Of a stretch of 64,000 bases of DNA, positions 9,173 to 17,892 are shown piece after piece. The stretch comes from Hydrotalea sandarakina (GTDB lineage Bacteria; Bacteroidota; Bacteroidia; Chitinophagales; Chitinophagaceae): the NCBI RefSeq assembly GCF_003254115.1, contig NZ_QKZV01000001.1, forward strand, positions 62,001 through 126,000, written 5' to 3'. The notes under the pieces were generated by a model that searched no databases, was not told the DNA's origin, and was given only the letters and a program-made list of their open reading frames with translations. Both the position numbers and the translations under genes were made by a program. Each line of letters opens with the position of its first letter. Position 1 is the first letter of the stretch.

Positions 9173-11284
9173 GTGCAAACAACAAACATACTACAAACAC
9201 CTATTGAATATTTAAAAGGCGTTGGCCCAATTAAGGCCGATTTGCTGAAAAAAGAATTAGGCATTTTTGTATATGAAGATTTGCTCAATCATTTTCCTTA
9301 TCGCCATATTGATAAAACCGTTATTACACCCATTTCCTCTTTAAATTATCAAATGGAATATGTTCAGGTAACCGGTAAGATTATTGACGTTGATGTATTA
9401 GGTGATAAAAGAGCCAAACGAATGGTTGCTGAACTTGCAGATAATTCCGGCGCCACCATTGAATTAACTTGGTTTCAAGGTATTAGTTGGATACAAAAAA
9501 ACATTCATGTAGGCAATTCATATTTAGTATTTGGACGATTAAATTTTTTTAATGGGAAACCTCAAATTGTACACCCGGAAATAGAAGTTGTCAATCAATT
9601 AAATGTATCTCCTAAAAATTATTTAGAGCCTGTTTACCCTACTACAGAAAAACTAAAAGCCCGTGGTTTAAGTGGCAGACAATTGGGACTATTAACCCAA
9701 CAGTTGCTATCAATTATTAAGTCAGAAGATATTGTTGAAAATATTCCACTTTCTCTGTTACAACAATTAAAGTTGTTACCACGGTATGAAGCATATCGTG
9801 CCATTCATTTTCCTGAAACGTTGGCTCAATATGAAACAGCCCTGCGTCGTTTAAAATTTGAAGAGTTATTTATAGCCCAGGTTCGGTTGAACTTAATTAA
9901 ATTAAGAAGACACAAGTCAAGCCGAGGTGTTGTGTTTTCAAAAGTTGGGGAATATTTTAATACTTTCTACAACGAATATTTACCCTTTCAATTAACCAAT
10001 GCACAGAAAAGGGTGATTAAAGAAATTAGAAAAGATACTGCTCAAGGGCATCAAATGAACAGGCTTTTGCAGGGTGATGTTGGAAGCGGAAAAACAATTG
10101 TGGCTCTGTTGGCCATGTTATTGGCAGCCGATAACGGTTTTCAAAGTTGCATAATGGCACCCACCGAAATATTGGCACAACAACATTTTGAAAGCCTTAG
10201 CACATTATTAAAAAATATGCCGGTTGAAATTGCTTTGCTTACCGGTAGCACCAAAACTGCAGAACGTAAAAGAATTTTAAAAGGATTACAAGAAGATACC
10301 ATTCATTTTATTGTTGGAACCCATGCCATTATTGAGGATGCAGTACAATTTAAAAATTTAGGTTTGGCTATTATAGATGAGCAGCATCGTTTCGGTGTTG
10401 AACAAAGAGCTCGGCTTTGGAAAAAAGCAACAGTGCCACCGCATATTTTGGTTATGACGGCTACACCCATTCCACGCACTTTGGCTATGACTGCCTATGG
10501 CGATTTAGATTATAGCATTATGGATGAGTTACCACCGGGACGTCAACCCGTTATTACCGTTCATAGAAATGAAATGCAAAGAGCCGGTGTAATGGATTTT
10601 GTAAAGAAGGAAATTGATAAAGGGCGCCAAGCTTATTTTATTTATCCGTTGATTGAGGAAAGTGAAAAATTAAGTTATGAAGATTTAATGCAAGGATATG
10701 AGCAAGTAAAAAGTTTTTTCCCTGAACCTAAATATCAAATAAGCATGGTACACGGCAAACAACCCCCTGAACAAAAAGAGCTAAACATGCAACGTTTTGT
10801 TAACCATGATACCCAAATTATGGTTAGTACTACAGTTATTGAAGTTGGAGTTAATGTACCGAATGCAACTATTATGGTTATAGAAAGCTCAGAGAAATTT
10901 GGTTTATCACAGCTGCACCAGTTAAGAGGAAGGGTTGGGCGAGGAAGTGAGCAAAGTTTTTGCATCCTTTTAACAGGTAGTAAAAGAAGCGCCGAGGCCA
11001 AAGAGCGTATCAAAATAATGTGTGAAACCAATAATGGTTTTGTGATTGCAGAAAAAGATTTGGAATTAAGAGGGCCCGGAGAAATTGAAGGAACCAGACA
11101 AAGTGGGGCTTTGAATTTTAAATTGGCCAGCATTGTTAATGATAAGCAGATGTTAGAAGTGGCGCGCAAAGCTGCAGAAACTTTAGTTGAAAGTGATATT
11201 GAATTGGTATTGCCGGAAAACCAAAATTTGAAATGGTTTTTGCAACAATCAAAATCAAAAACAGGCTGGGGCAAAATTTCATAA
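9173..11284 (+). CDS. recG: ATP-dependent DNA helicase RecG
   Basis: RecG remodels branched DNA, regressing stalled forks and moving Holliday junctions during repair. The protein has 703 residues, a normal length. An N-terminal wedge/OB region has a helix-hairpin-like IEYLKGVGPIKADLL. The superfamily 2 helicase core has the P-loop GDVGSGKT at 301-308, DEQH at 402-405 and TATPIPRTLA, followed by the TRG-type C-terminal region (LRGRVGRG and LRGPGEIEGTRQSG). It starts with GTG, supported by the promoter 30 bases upstream. It is probably transcribed alone. Confidence 0.97.
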   Translation: MQTTNILQTPIEYLKGVGPIKADLLKKELGIFVYEDLLNHFPYRHIDKTVITPISSLNYQMEYVQVTGKIIDVDVLGDKRAKRMVAELADNSGATIELTWFQGISWIQKNIHVGNSYLVFGRLNFFNGKPQIVHPEIEVVNQLNVSPKNYLEPVYPTTEKLKARGLSGRQLGLLTQQLLSIIKSEDIVENIPLSLLQQLKLLPRYEAYRAIHFPETLAQYETALRRLKFEELFIAQVRLNLIKLRRHKSSRGVVFSKVGEYFNTFYNEYLPFQLTNAQKRVIKEIRKDTAQGHQMNRLLQGDVGSGKTIVALLAMLLAADNGFQSCIMAPTEILAQQHFESLSTLLKNMPVEIALLTGSTKTAERKRILKGLQEDTIHFIVGTHAIIEDAVQFKNLGLAIIDEQHRFGVEQRARLWKKATVPPHILVMTATPIPRTLAMTAYGDLDYSIMDELPPGRQPVITVHRNEMQRAGVMDFVKKEIDKGRQAYFIYPLIEESEKLSYEDLMQGYEQVKSFFPEPKYQISMVHGKQPPEQKELNMQRFVNHDTQIMVSTTVIEVGVNVPNATIMVIESSEKFGLSQLHQLRGRVGRGSEQSFCILLTGSKRSAEAKERIKIMCETNNGFVIAEKDLELRGPGEIEGTRQSGALNFKLASIVNDKQMLEVARKAAETLVESDIELVLPENQNLKWFLQQSKSKTGWGKIS

Positions 11285-11391
11285 AATCTTTTGCTAAATC
11301 TCTCTGTTTATCTAACAAAACAGCAAATATTTTGTATTTTACTAAGTAAGTGCTTGCTTAATTTTTCGGGCGGTAAAAAATATTTTTTTGT

Positions 11392-14300
11392 ATGATGAGA
11401 TTTCGCTTTTTATTGCTTCTTGTTTTCATATTTTTTTTACTGCCAACGGTTCATTCGCAGTCAAACCTGCAGTTTGTAGAAAATAAAGGACAATGGAATA
11501 GCGATATTGCTTTTAGAGGTAATTTATCTATTGGATCCTTTGCTATTCAAAAAGATGGAGGCTTTAGAATGCTATTGTATAGCCCCACGGATTATGCCGC
11601 TTTATCTCCTCATCAACAATTTTCTAAACCACAAGTAAAATATGTTCAACAAATTAATGCCAATGGCCAAACTTCCACTGTTGTGGCACCGCCCTTGGCA
11701 GATGTTAATACCGCCAGCAAGGTATTGCATGGACATATTTATCAGGTTAAATTTTTAAACGCTAATCCCAATCCGCAAATCATTCCCGACAAGCCTTTAG
11801 CAACAGCTAACAATTATTTAATAGGTAATGACCCCAAAAAATGGGGACAAAACTGCAGAGTTTACCAAGCAGTAACTTGTAAAAATATTTATCCCAATAT
11901 TGATGTTCGTTATTATACTACAAATGGTGCATTGAAGTATGATATTATCGTAAATCCCGGTGGCAATGTCAATAACATTGCTTTGTATTATGATGGTGTT
12001 GATGCATTAAAACAAAAAAATGGCGAATTAATTATTCAAACCTCTGTACAAAATTTAAAAGAAGCAAAACCTTACAGTTATGCTGTAAATCTTTCCGGTA
12101 AAACAATCATTCCATGCAATTACATAATCAAAGGAAACATTGTACGGTTTACTGCTGAAAAAACAGATCCTTCTTCCACATTAGTCATTGACCCTCAGTT
12201 TGTATTTTCAAGCTTTTCAGGTAGTACTGCAGAAAATTGGGGCTACACTGCTACTTTCGATAATTCCGGTAATTTTTATGCCGGTGGAATTGTTTTTGCC
12301 GGAAATAATCAATCATTTCCTGTAAGTAATGGCGCTTTTCAAACTACTTTTCAGGGTGGTGTACGTGAAGGAGAATTAACAGCATATGATGTTGCTTTAA
12401 TGAAATTTGATGCTACGGGTAGAAATAGGGTTTATGCAACCTACTTGGGTGGAAATGGAAATGAGCAACCTCACAGCTTAATTACCGATAATGCAGGTAA
12501 TTTAATTATTGCCGGCAGAACCAGTTCTTCTAATTTCCCGGTAACCAACAAAGTAGGGCCGGGTGGTGGTTTCGATATTTTTATTACCAAATTGAATGCT
12601 AACGGTACCGGCATTGTGGGTTCATTGGTAATTGGTGGAACCGGAGATGATGGTGTGAATATACGAGGGAAATACACCGGTGCACCGGGTTATCAATCTA
12701 CCCGATTGAACTATGGTGATGATGCCCGTAGTGAAGTAATTATTGATGGTGCAGGAAATATTTATTTAGCAGGATGTACTCAATCTACCAATTTTCCTGT
12801 AACAGCCAATGCATTCCAAAAAAACAATGGCGGTGCAAATAGTACAGGCTTTTTTCAAGATGCTGTAGTTATTAAAGCTACATCCGATTTAAGTAATGTA
12901 TTGTTTAGTTCTTATTTAGGTGGGAATGATAACGATGCCGCCTTTGTGTTATCTATTAATCCACTTACCAATAACATATATGTTGCAGGGGGAACAGCCA
13001 GCACAAATTTTCCCGGCACCGGAGGTAATGTGAAATTTCCAACCTATCAAGGCGGAATTTGTGATGGTTTTGTTTCAATTATTTCTAACGATGGCTCACA
13101 ATTAATCAGCAGCAGTTATTTTGGAACCAGTGGCGCTGATATGCTATTTGGTGTACAATTTGACAAATTAGGTTTTCCCTATATTATGGGTACTACCAAT
13201 GGAACATGGCAGGTAGTTAATTCGCCTTTTAACCAAACACAAGGACAAACCGATGGTAAGCAGTTTATATGCAAGTTAAAGCCCGATTTGTCTGATTTTA
13301 TTTATTCAGCAACATTTGGCGCACCCGGTAGTGCCCAGCCTAATATTTCGCCAACCGCTTTTTTGGTCGATCGTTGTGAAAATGTTTACGTTTCCGGTTG
13401 GGGTGGCGGTATTGATATTGGTGATGGTTATTTAAATAGCGGTGTTCGAAATATGTCAACACCTAACTATTTACAAAACACTACTGATGGTGCTGATTTT
13501 TATTTCTTCGTATTGGAAAAGAATGCACAAAGTCAATTATTTGGCAGCTACTTTGGTCAGAATGGTGCATTAGGCGATCATGTAGATGGCGGTACCAGCC
13601 GATTCGATAAAAATGGCATTATTTATCAAACCATTTGTTCCTGCAAAGAAGGTCCTACACCGGCAAATCCACCACTAACCGGCAGCCCTCCTTATGTCTT
13701 TAGTCCTACTAACAATGGCCCCGATTGTAACATGATGGCCTTGAAAATTGCCTTTAATTTAGCAGGTATATCATCGGGCATTCAGGCGGCGGCCAATGGT
13801 ATTCCACGCGATACAACAGGGTGCGTACCATTATTGGTTGATTTTGCCGACACTGTTGCACAGGGCAAAACCTACATTTGGGATTTTAATGATGGTTCTC
13901 CATTAGTTACAACCACACAACCTAAAACTGCACATACTTTTCAAAATGTTGGATTTTACAAAGTAATGCTGGTTTCAAGTGATCCCAATAGTTGTAATGT
14001 TACCGATACATCATATGTTACCATTAGGGTTAGAAATGATGCTGCGGCGTTGGGTTTAAATGCTGAAAAAGTGGGTGGTTGTCAGTCACTGACATTTCAA
14101 TTTAATAATACTTCTACTGCACCTGCTAATAAACCATTCAATGGTCAATCATTTAAACTAAATTTTGGTGATGGAACTTCGGTTATTACAGGTAATCAGG
14201 TGCAAACACATACTTATCCGGCTGAAGGAATTTACAATGTTAGTTTGGTTTTACAAGATACAAGCTATTGTAATTATAATGATAGCGTTGTATTACAAAT

Positions 14301-15084
14301 TCGCATTGCAGCAAATGTAAAAGCGGCTTTTGAAACACCGCCTATAGGTTGTGTTCCATATACAGCCATATTTAATAATACCAGCAACGGTGGAACACAG
14401 TTTAAATGGAATTTCGGTGATGGAACAACTTCAACTGATATTAATCCTACGCACCAATATAATGACACCGGTAGTTATACTGTAAAATTGGTTGCTTATG
14501 ATCCCAATACTTGTAACCAATATGATTCTATTTCGCAAGTCATACAAATGAAAATTAAATCTATTGCTAATTTTAGTGTAGCACCACAACCTCCCATAAC
14601 CAATACTCCTATTCAGTTTACCAACTTGTCACAACCGGCCAGTTCTTATAAATGGTTGTTTGGCGATGGGGACTCAACTATTACTTATAGCATATCCACC
14701 CCCGTTAGTCATATTTACGATTCCACTAAAACATATACTGCCTGTTTACAAACAACGAATGAATCAGGTTGTATTGATGAAAAATGTTTGCCTGTAAATG
14801 CATTAATATCACCATTGTTCGATGTGCCTAAAGCATTTTCACCCAATGGTGATGGAATTAATGATATAATCTATGTACAAGGGTACGGTATTACTAAAAT
14901 GAAATGGAATATTTACAATCGTTGGGGTAAGTTGGTATATCAAGGTTTTACTAAATCAGGTGGATGGGATGGAACTTATAATGGTGTATTACAACCGCAA
15001 GATGTATATCATTATGTTTTGTTAATTGAAACTTCTGATGGGAAAAAATTTACAAAAACTGGCGACATTACGCTTTTAAGATAA
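11392..15084 (+). CDS. Type IX secretion cargo: SBBP/beta-propeller and PKD protein with gliding-type C-terminal domain
   Basis: The protein has 1230 residues. A signal peptide (hydrophobic to about residue 20, ending VHSQ) is followed by a DUF7948-like N-terminal region (FVENKGQWNSDIAFRG). A long SBBP-type beta-propeller region (about 270-770) shows repeated NxYLxG, FPVT and YLGGNG patterns. Four PKD domains (about 805-1140) are marked by WDFNDG, LNFGDG, WNFGDG and WLFGDG. A C-terminal domain (about 1141-1230) opens with VPKAFSPNGDGINDI and ends in a K/R-poor beta segment, as in the gliding-associated (type B) secretion signal. It should cross the inner membrane by Sec and the outer membrane by the type IX system, and end up at or outside the surface. 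It is followed after one base by a PorP/SprF gene, the usual partner of type B cargo. Its ligand is unknown. Confidence 0.9.
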   Translation: MMRFRFLLLLVFIFFLLPTVHSQSNLQFVENKGQWNSDIAFRGNLSIGSFAIQKDGGFRMLLYSPTDYAALSPHQQFSKPQVKYVQQINANGQTSTVVAPPLADVNTASKVLHGHIYQVKFLNANPNPQIIPDKPLATANNYLIGNDPKKWGQNCRVYQAVTCKNIYPNIDVRYYTTNGALKYDIIVNPGGNVNNIALYYDGVDALKQKNGELIIQTSVQNLKEAKPYSYAVNLSGKTIIPCNYIIKGNIVRFTAEKTDPSSTLVIDPQFVFSSFSGSTAENWGYTATFDNSGNFYAGGIVFAGNNQSFPVSNGAFQTTFQGGVREGELTAYDVALMKFDATGRNRVYATYLGGNGNEQPHSLITDNAGNLIIAGRTSSSNFPVTNKVGPGGGFDIFITKLNANGTGIVGSLVIGGTGDDGVNIRGKYTGAPGYQSTRLNYGDDARSEVIIDGAGNIYLAGCTQSTNFPVTANAFQKNNGGANSTGFFQDAVVIKATSDLSNVLFSSYLGGNDNDAAFVLSINPLTNNIYVAGGTASTNFPGTGGNVKFPTYQGGICDGFVSIISNDGSQLISSSYFGTSGADMLFGVQFDKLGFPYIMGTTNGTWQVVNSPFNQTQGQTDGKQFICKLKPDLSDFIYSATFGAPGSAQPNISPTAFLVDRCENVYVSGWGGGIDIGDGYLNSGVRNMSTPNYLQNTTDGADFYFFVLEKNAQSQLFGSYFGQNGALGDHVDGGTSRFDKNGIIYQTICSCKEGPTPANPPLTGSPPYVFSPTNNGPDCNMMALKIAFNLAGISSGIQAAANGIPRDTTGCVPLLVDFADTVAQGKTYIWDFNDGSPLVTTTQPKTAHTFQNVGFYKVMLVSSDPNSCNVTDTSYVTIRVRNDAAALGLNAEKVGGCQSLTFQFNNTSTAPANKPFNGQSFKLNFGDGTSVITGNQVQTHTYPAEGIYNVSLVLQDTSYCNYNDSVVLQIRIAANVKAAFETPPIGCVPYTAIFNNTSNGGTQFKWNFGDGTTSTDINPTHQYNDTGSYTVKLVAYDPNTCNQYDSISQVIQMKIKSIANFSVAPQPPITNTPIQFTNLSQPASSYKWLFGDGDSTITYSISTPVSHIYDSTKTYTACLQTTNESGCIDEKCLPVNALISPLFDVPKAFSPNGDGINDIIYVQGYGITKMKWNIYNRWGKLVYQGFTKSGGWDGTYNGVLQPQDVYHYVLLIETSDGKKFTKTGDITLLR

Positions 15085-15085
15085 T

Positions 15086-16132
15086 ATGATGAAGCATTGT
15101 GCTTATATAAAAAAAATAGTCATGTTGCAGATGTTTGTCTTGATAACATCTGGCGGGTATTTAATGGCGCAAGACCTTCATTTTTCCCAATATTTTAATG
15201 CTCCTTTATTAGTGAACCCTGCTAATACTGGCTTTAATCCTGAGTCAGACTATCGGTTAGGTATTAATTACAGAAATCAATGGGCCAATATTGGAAGCCC
15301 CTACAAAACCATGAGTATGTGGGGCGATGCTCAATTATTCAATAATCGATTTGAGAATGGATGGGTAGGGGTAGGCGGTATGTTGTTTACCGATGCCGCA
15401 GGTGATGGTTCCTTAACTGCAACAAAAGGTTATGCATCAATCGCTTATCACCAGGTGTTAGGTTATGATGGTTTATTAAGTGTAGGTTTTGGTGTTGGGG
15501 GTGTAAATAAAAGGGTAGATGCAAGTAAACTAACTTTTAATGATCAGTGGAACGGACAATTTTTTGATATCAATATCCCATCAAATGAGCCTTTTTATTA
15601 TACTTCAGTTTATTATATGGATTTGAGTGCAGGTATTAATTATGCATACTTTGCTACCGATCACATTTATATTAATGCAGGTGCAAGCATACAGCACTTT
15701 AATCGGCCAAAAGAAAGTTTTTTTGCGCCTTCTGTAAGCAACAATACAGTTGAACCCCGCTATAACTTTTTTTTGAATTCTAATATTAAAATTCAAAACT
15801 TGTGGATACTTAATCCTAATATGTATTACAGTAAAATGGGTAATGCCACAGAAACAGTTATAGGTATGAATGCCAATCGTAATTTAAGTGGTGATGGGAA
15901 TAGCCAACTTATTTTGGGCTTTTATTATCGGTTAGGTGATGCTGCAATTCCCATGATAGGATACCAGGTAAATAATATAAAATTAACTTTTAACTATGAT
16001 GCCACTACTTCATCATTAGCTGGTTACAATGGCTCTCAAGGTGCATTTGAACTGTCTTTGGTTAAAACGGGAATTTATGGTGGCAATGATAATACCAAAA
16101 AACTGAAGTGCCCTAAAGTAGTACGCTTTTAA
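15086..16132 (+). CDS. PorP/SprF family type IX secretion-associated membrane protein
   Basis: The protein has 348 residues, with a signal peptide ending GYLMAQ and then the family hallmark DLHFSQYFNAPLLVNPANTGF. The rest is an outer-membrane beta-barrel pattern. SprF in Flavobacterium is needed for surface delivery of the SprB adhesin, and its relatives are commonly encoded directly after type B cargo genes. Here the gene begins one base after the cargo stop codon, so co-transcription and a dedicated partnership are likely. The start could also be the internal Met at residue 13. Its stop codon abuts the stop of the convergent methyltransferase gene. Confidence 0.92.
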   Translation: MMKHCAYIKKIVMLQMFVLITSGGYLMAQDLHFSQYFNAPLLVNPANTGFNPESDYRLGINYRNQWANIGSPYKTMSMWGDAQLFNNRFENGWVGVGGMLFTDAAGDGSLTATKGYASIAYHQVLGYDGLLSVGFGVGGVNKRVDASKLTFNDQWNGQFFDINIPSNEPFYYTSVYYMDLSAGINYAYFATDHIYINAGASIQHFNRPKESFFAPSVSNNTVEPRYNFFLNSNIKIQNLWILNPNMYYSKMGNATETVIGMNANRNLSGDGNSQLILGFYYRLGDAAIPMIGYQVNNIKLTFNYDATTSSLAGYNGSQGAFELSLVKTGIYGGNDNTKKLKCPKVVRF

Positions 16133-16630
16133 TTAAAACAGTGTTTGAATGCCATGTGTTATTTTAAATTCATATTGCAATAACCATTTTTTGCGCCATA
16201 AGCCACCCGAGTAACCGGTTAAACTCTTGTCACTGCCAATAACACGATGGCAAGGAACAATAATGGCAATTTTATTTTTACCATTTGTAGTTGCAGCAGC
16301 ACGAATGCATTTCGGATCACCCATTTTTTTGGCCAAGTCAAGATAGCTGATTGTTTTTCCATAGGGGATGCTTAATAATTCATTCCAAACCTTTTCCTGA
16401 AAAGGAGTTCCTTCCTGATGAATAGGTAAGTCAAAAGTTTTTCGTCTTCCCTGAAAATATTCAATTAACTCTTCTGTGCATTGGTGTAATAAATCACTAA
16501 CACCGGGTATTCCATGTTCAATTTGTTGACTGTTATCAATAAAACTAATTTCTGTAATATATTGTTCAGTTCCTCCAATTTTAATTAAACCTATTGGACT
16601 TTCATAATATGTATAGTAATTTTCGTTCAT
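16133..16630 (-). CDS. ogt: Methylated-DNA--protein-cysteine methyltransferase
   Basis: The protein has 165 residues. The active-site motif PCHR contains the methyl-acceptor cysteine at residue 127, preceded by the helix-turn-helix segment that enters the DNA minor groove (GKTISYLDLAKKMGDPK, then IRAAATTNGKN). It repairs O6-methylguanine by suicidal methyl transfer to the cysteine. No AraC/Ada regulatory domain is attached, so it is the stand-alone Ogt/MGMT type. Its stop codon directly abuts that of the PorP gene. Confidence 0.93.
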   Translation of the reverse strand: MNENYYTYYESPIGLIKIGGTEQYITEISFIDNSQQIEHGIPGVSDLLHQCTEELIEYFQGRRKTFDLPIHQEGTPFQEKVWNELLSIPYGKTISYLDLAKKMGDPKCIRAAATTNGKNKIAIIVPCHRVIGSDKSLTGYSGGLWRKKWLLQYEFKITHGIQTLF

Positions 16631-16773
16631 TCCATTACTACTAATGTAGCTTAAGTAAAATTAAGGAATGAAAGCTAAGCATTGAAATTGTAATGAATAA
16701 TTTGAAATGAAGTCGCTAATCAGTTTTTAATGACAACTTACATGAATAATTGGTTTAAATGAAATGGTATAGC

Positions 16774-17652
16774 CTAACTATCCAATAAATTGCATAAAGC
16801 CAATAACTCAGCTTGTTTGTATTGGTTTGATGGTAATGTAAAACATTTAGCTACTTCCTGAAGCAATACTTGTATAATTTGCTGATTACTCATTGGTTTG
16901 AAATAAGATGCAACAGGGGGTACAGAAATTTTTTTAAAATAATTTTCAATATCGGCATGCGAATAAGCTTGACCGGTTAAACTATCTACATAAAAATGAA
17001 TTTTTTCTTGCGGATGGCCTTTATATGAATTCGCATCATAATCTGAATGAAAGAAAGCAATAACCATTTGCCGAGGAATATTAATGATTTTAGCATTAAT
17101 TTCTAATTGTGTACACAATACTTGATAAATGATGCTGTTTGTAATGGTATTGCCTTTTTTTGATTCGATTACCTTGTGTAAAAAAAAGTCATCGGGGTGA
17201 TTATAACTTATTTCAATGCCTTTTAAATTATAATAATTATAAATAATGCTTGATAATACGTTGGCTTGTTCCAATGGTGTTAAATAACTGTTTAGCTCAA
17301 GCCATACATTTCTTCTTATTTTTTCAATGTCCTGTAAAACAGGTGTAGTATGTAAATCGGGGTATTGAAATTTAGCTACTAATAAGGCACCTAACAATAA
17401 GTCGTGATAAGGGTTTTTATTCCATTCAATAAAATCGTTGGTTAAGTCATTGTAATGCAAGCGATGAATGAGCATTTCAATTTTTTCTTGTACTTCCGCA
17501 TTGGGTGTGTTTTCCCATAAGTTTTCCAGATTAGGAATAATTCCCTTTCCAAAAGAAACAATTTTTTCAGCGATGGTTTGGTAAACCTCATCATCGGGAT
17601 CATCAATTAACGAAAACAATGCATTTATTTCTTTTGTTTGTTGCATAGCCAA
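16774..17652 (-). CDS. SirB1-like transglutaminase-fold protein
   Basis: The protein has 292 residues. An N-terminal HEAT-like helical region (about 1-70) is followed by a domain resembling Transglut_core2/SirB1. This includes the conserved pattern ESKKGNTITNSIIYQVLC followed by INIPRQMVIAF, where relatives have KGxPIxLxxxY and GVNLPxHFIxxY. Members of this group usually lack a complete Cys-His-Asp triad and their role is unknown. It has its own upstream gap, and no terminator was seen. An alternative start is the Met at residue 3. Confidence 0.7.
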   Translation of the reverse strand: MAMQQTKEINALFSLIDDPDDEVYQTIAEKIVSFGKGIIPNLENLWENTPNAEVQEKIEMLIHRLHYNDLTNDFIEWNKNPYHDLLLGALLVAKFQYPDLHTTPVLQDIEKIRRNVWLELNSYLTPLEQANVLSSIIYNYYNLKGIEISYNHPDDFFLHKVIESKKGNTITNSIIYQVLCTQLEINAKIINIPRQMVIAFFHSDYDANSYKGHPQEKIHFYVDSLTGQAYSHADIENYFKKISVPPVASYFKPMSNQQIIQVLLQEVAKCFTLPSNQYKQAELLALCNLLDS

Positions 17653-17849
17653 ATAAGTAGAGTTAGTTGATGGGTTAATTATTCAATTTCACTACCAAAC
17701 TAAGCGCTTTTTTTCTTTTTATAAAGTAGAAGTTATTTACAGTTGTGGAAATGTTTTTTATTCACTTACACAATGATTTTGTAATTGTTACGTTCAAACT
17801 TAGTTTTTTCAATTACTTAAAAGAAAACATATTGCCTAATTGCAGGTAA

Positions 17850-17879
17850 AAAAATGAGGAGTTTAAGCCTCCTCATTTA
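17850..17879 (-). terminator. Intrinsic terminator of topA
   Basis: A perfect 9-base stem (AATGAGGAG at 17853-17861 with CTCCTCATT at 17869-17877) is followed on the - strand by a run of seven T, directly downstream of the topA stop. Confidence 0.88.
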
Positions 17880-17892
17880 TCCATGTCTTTTT

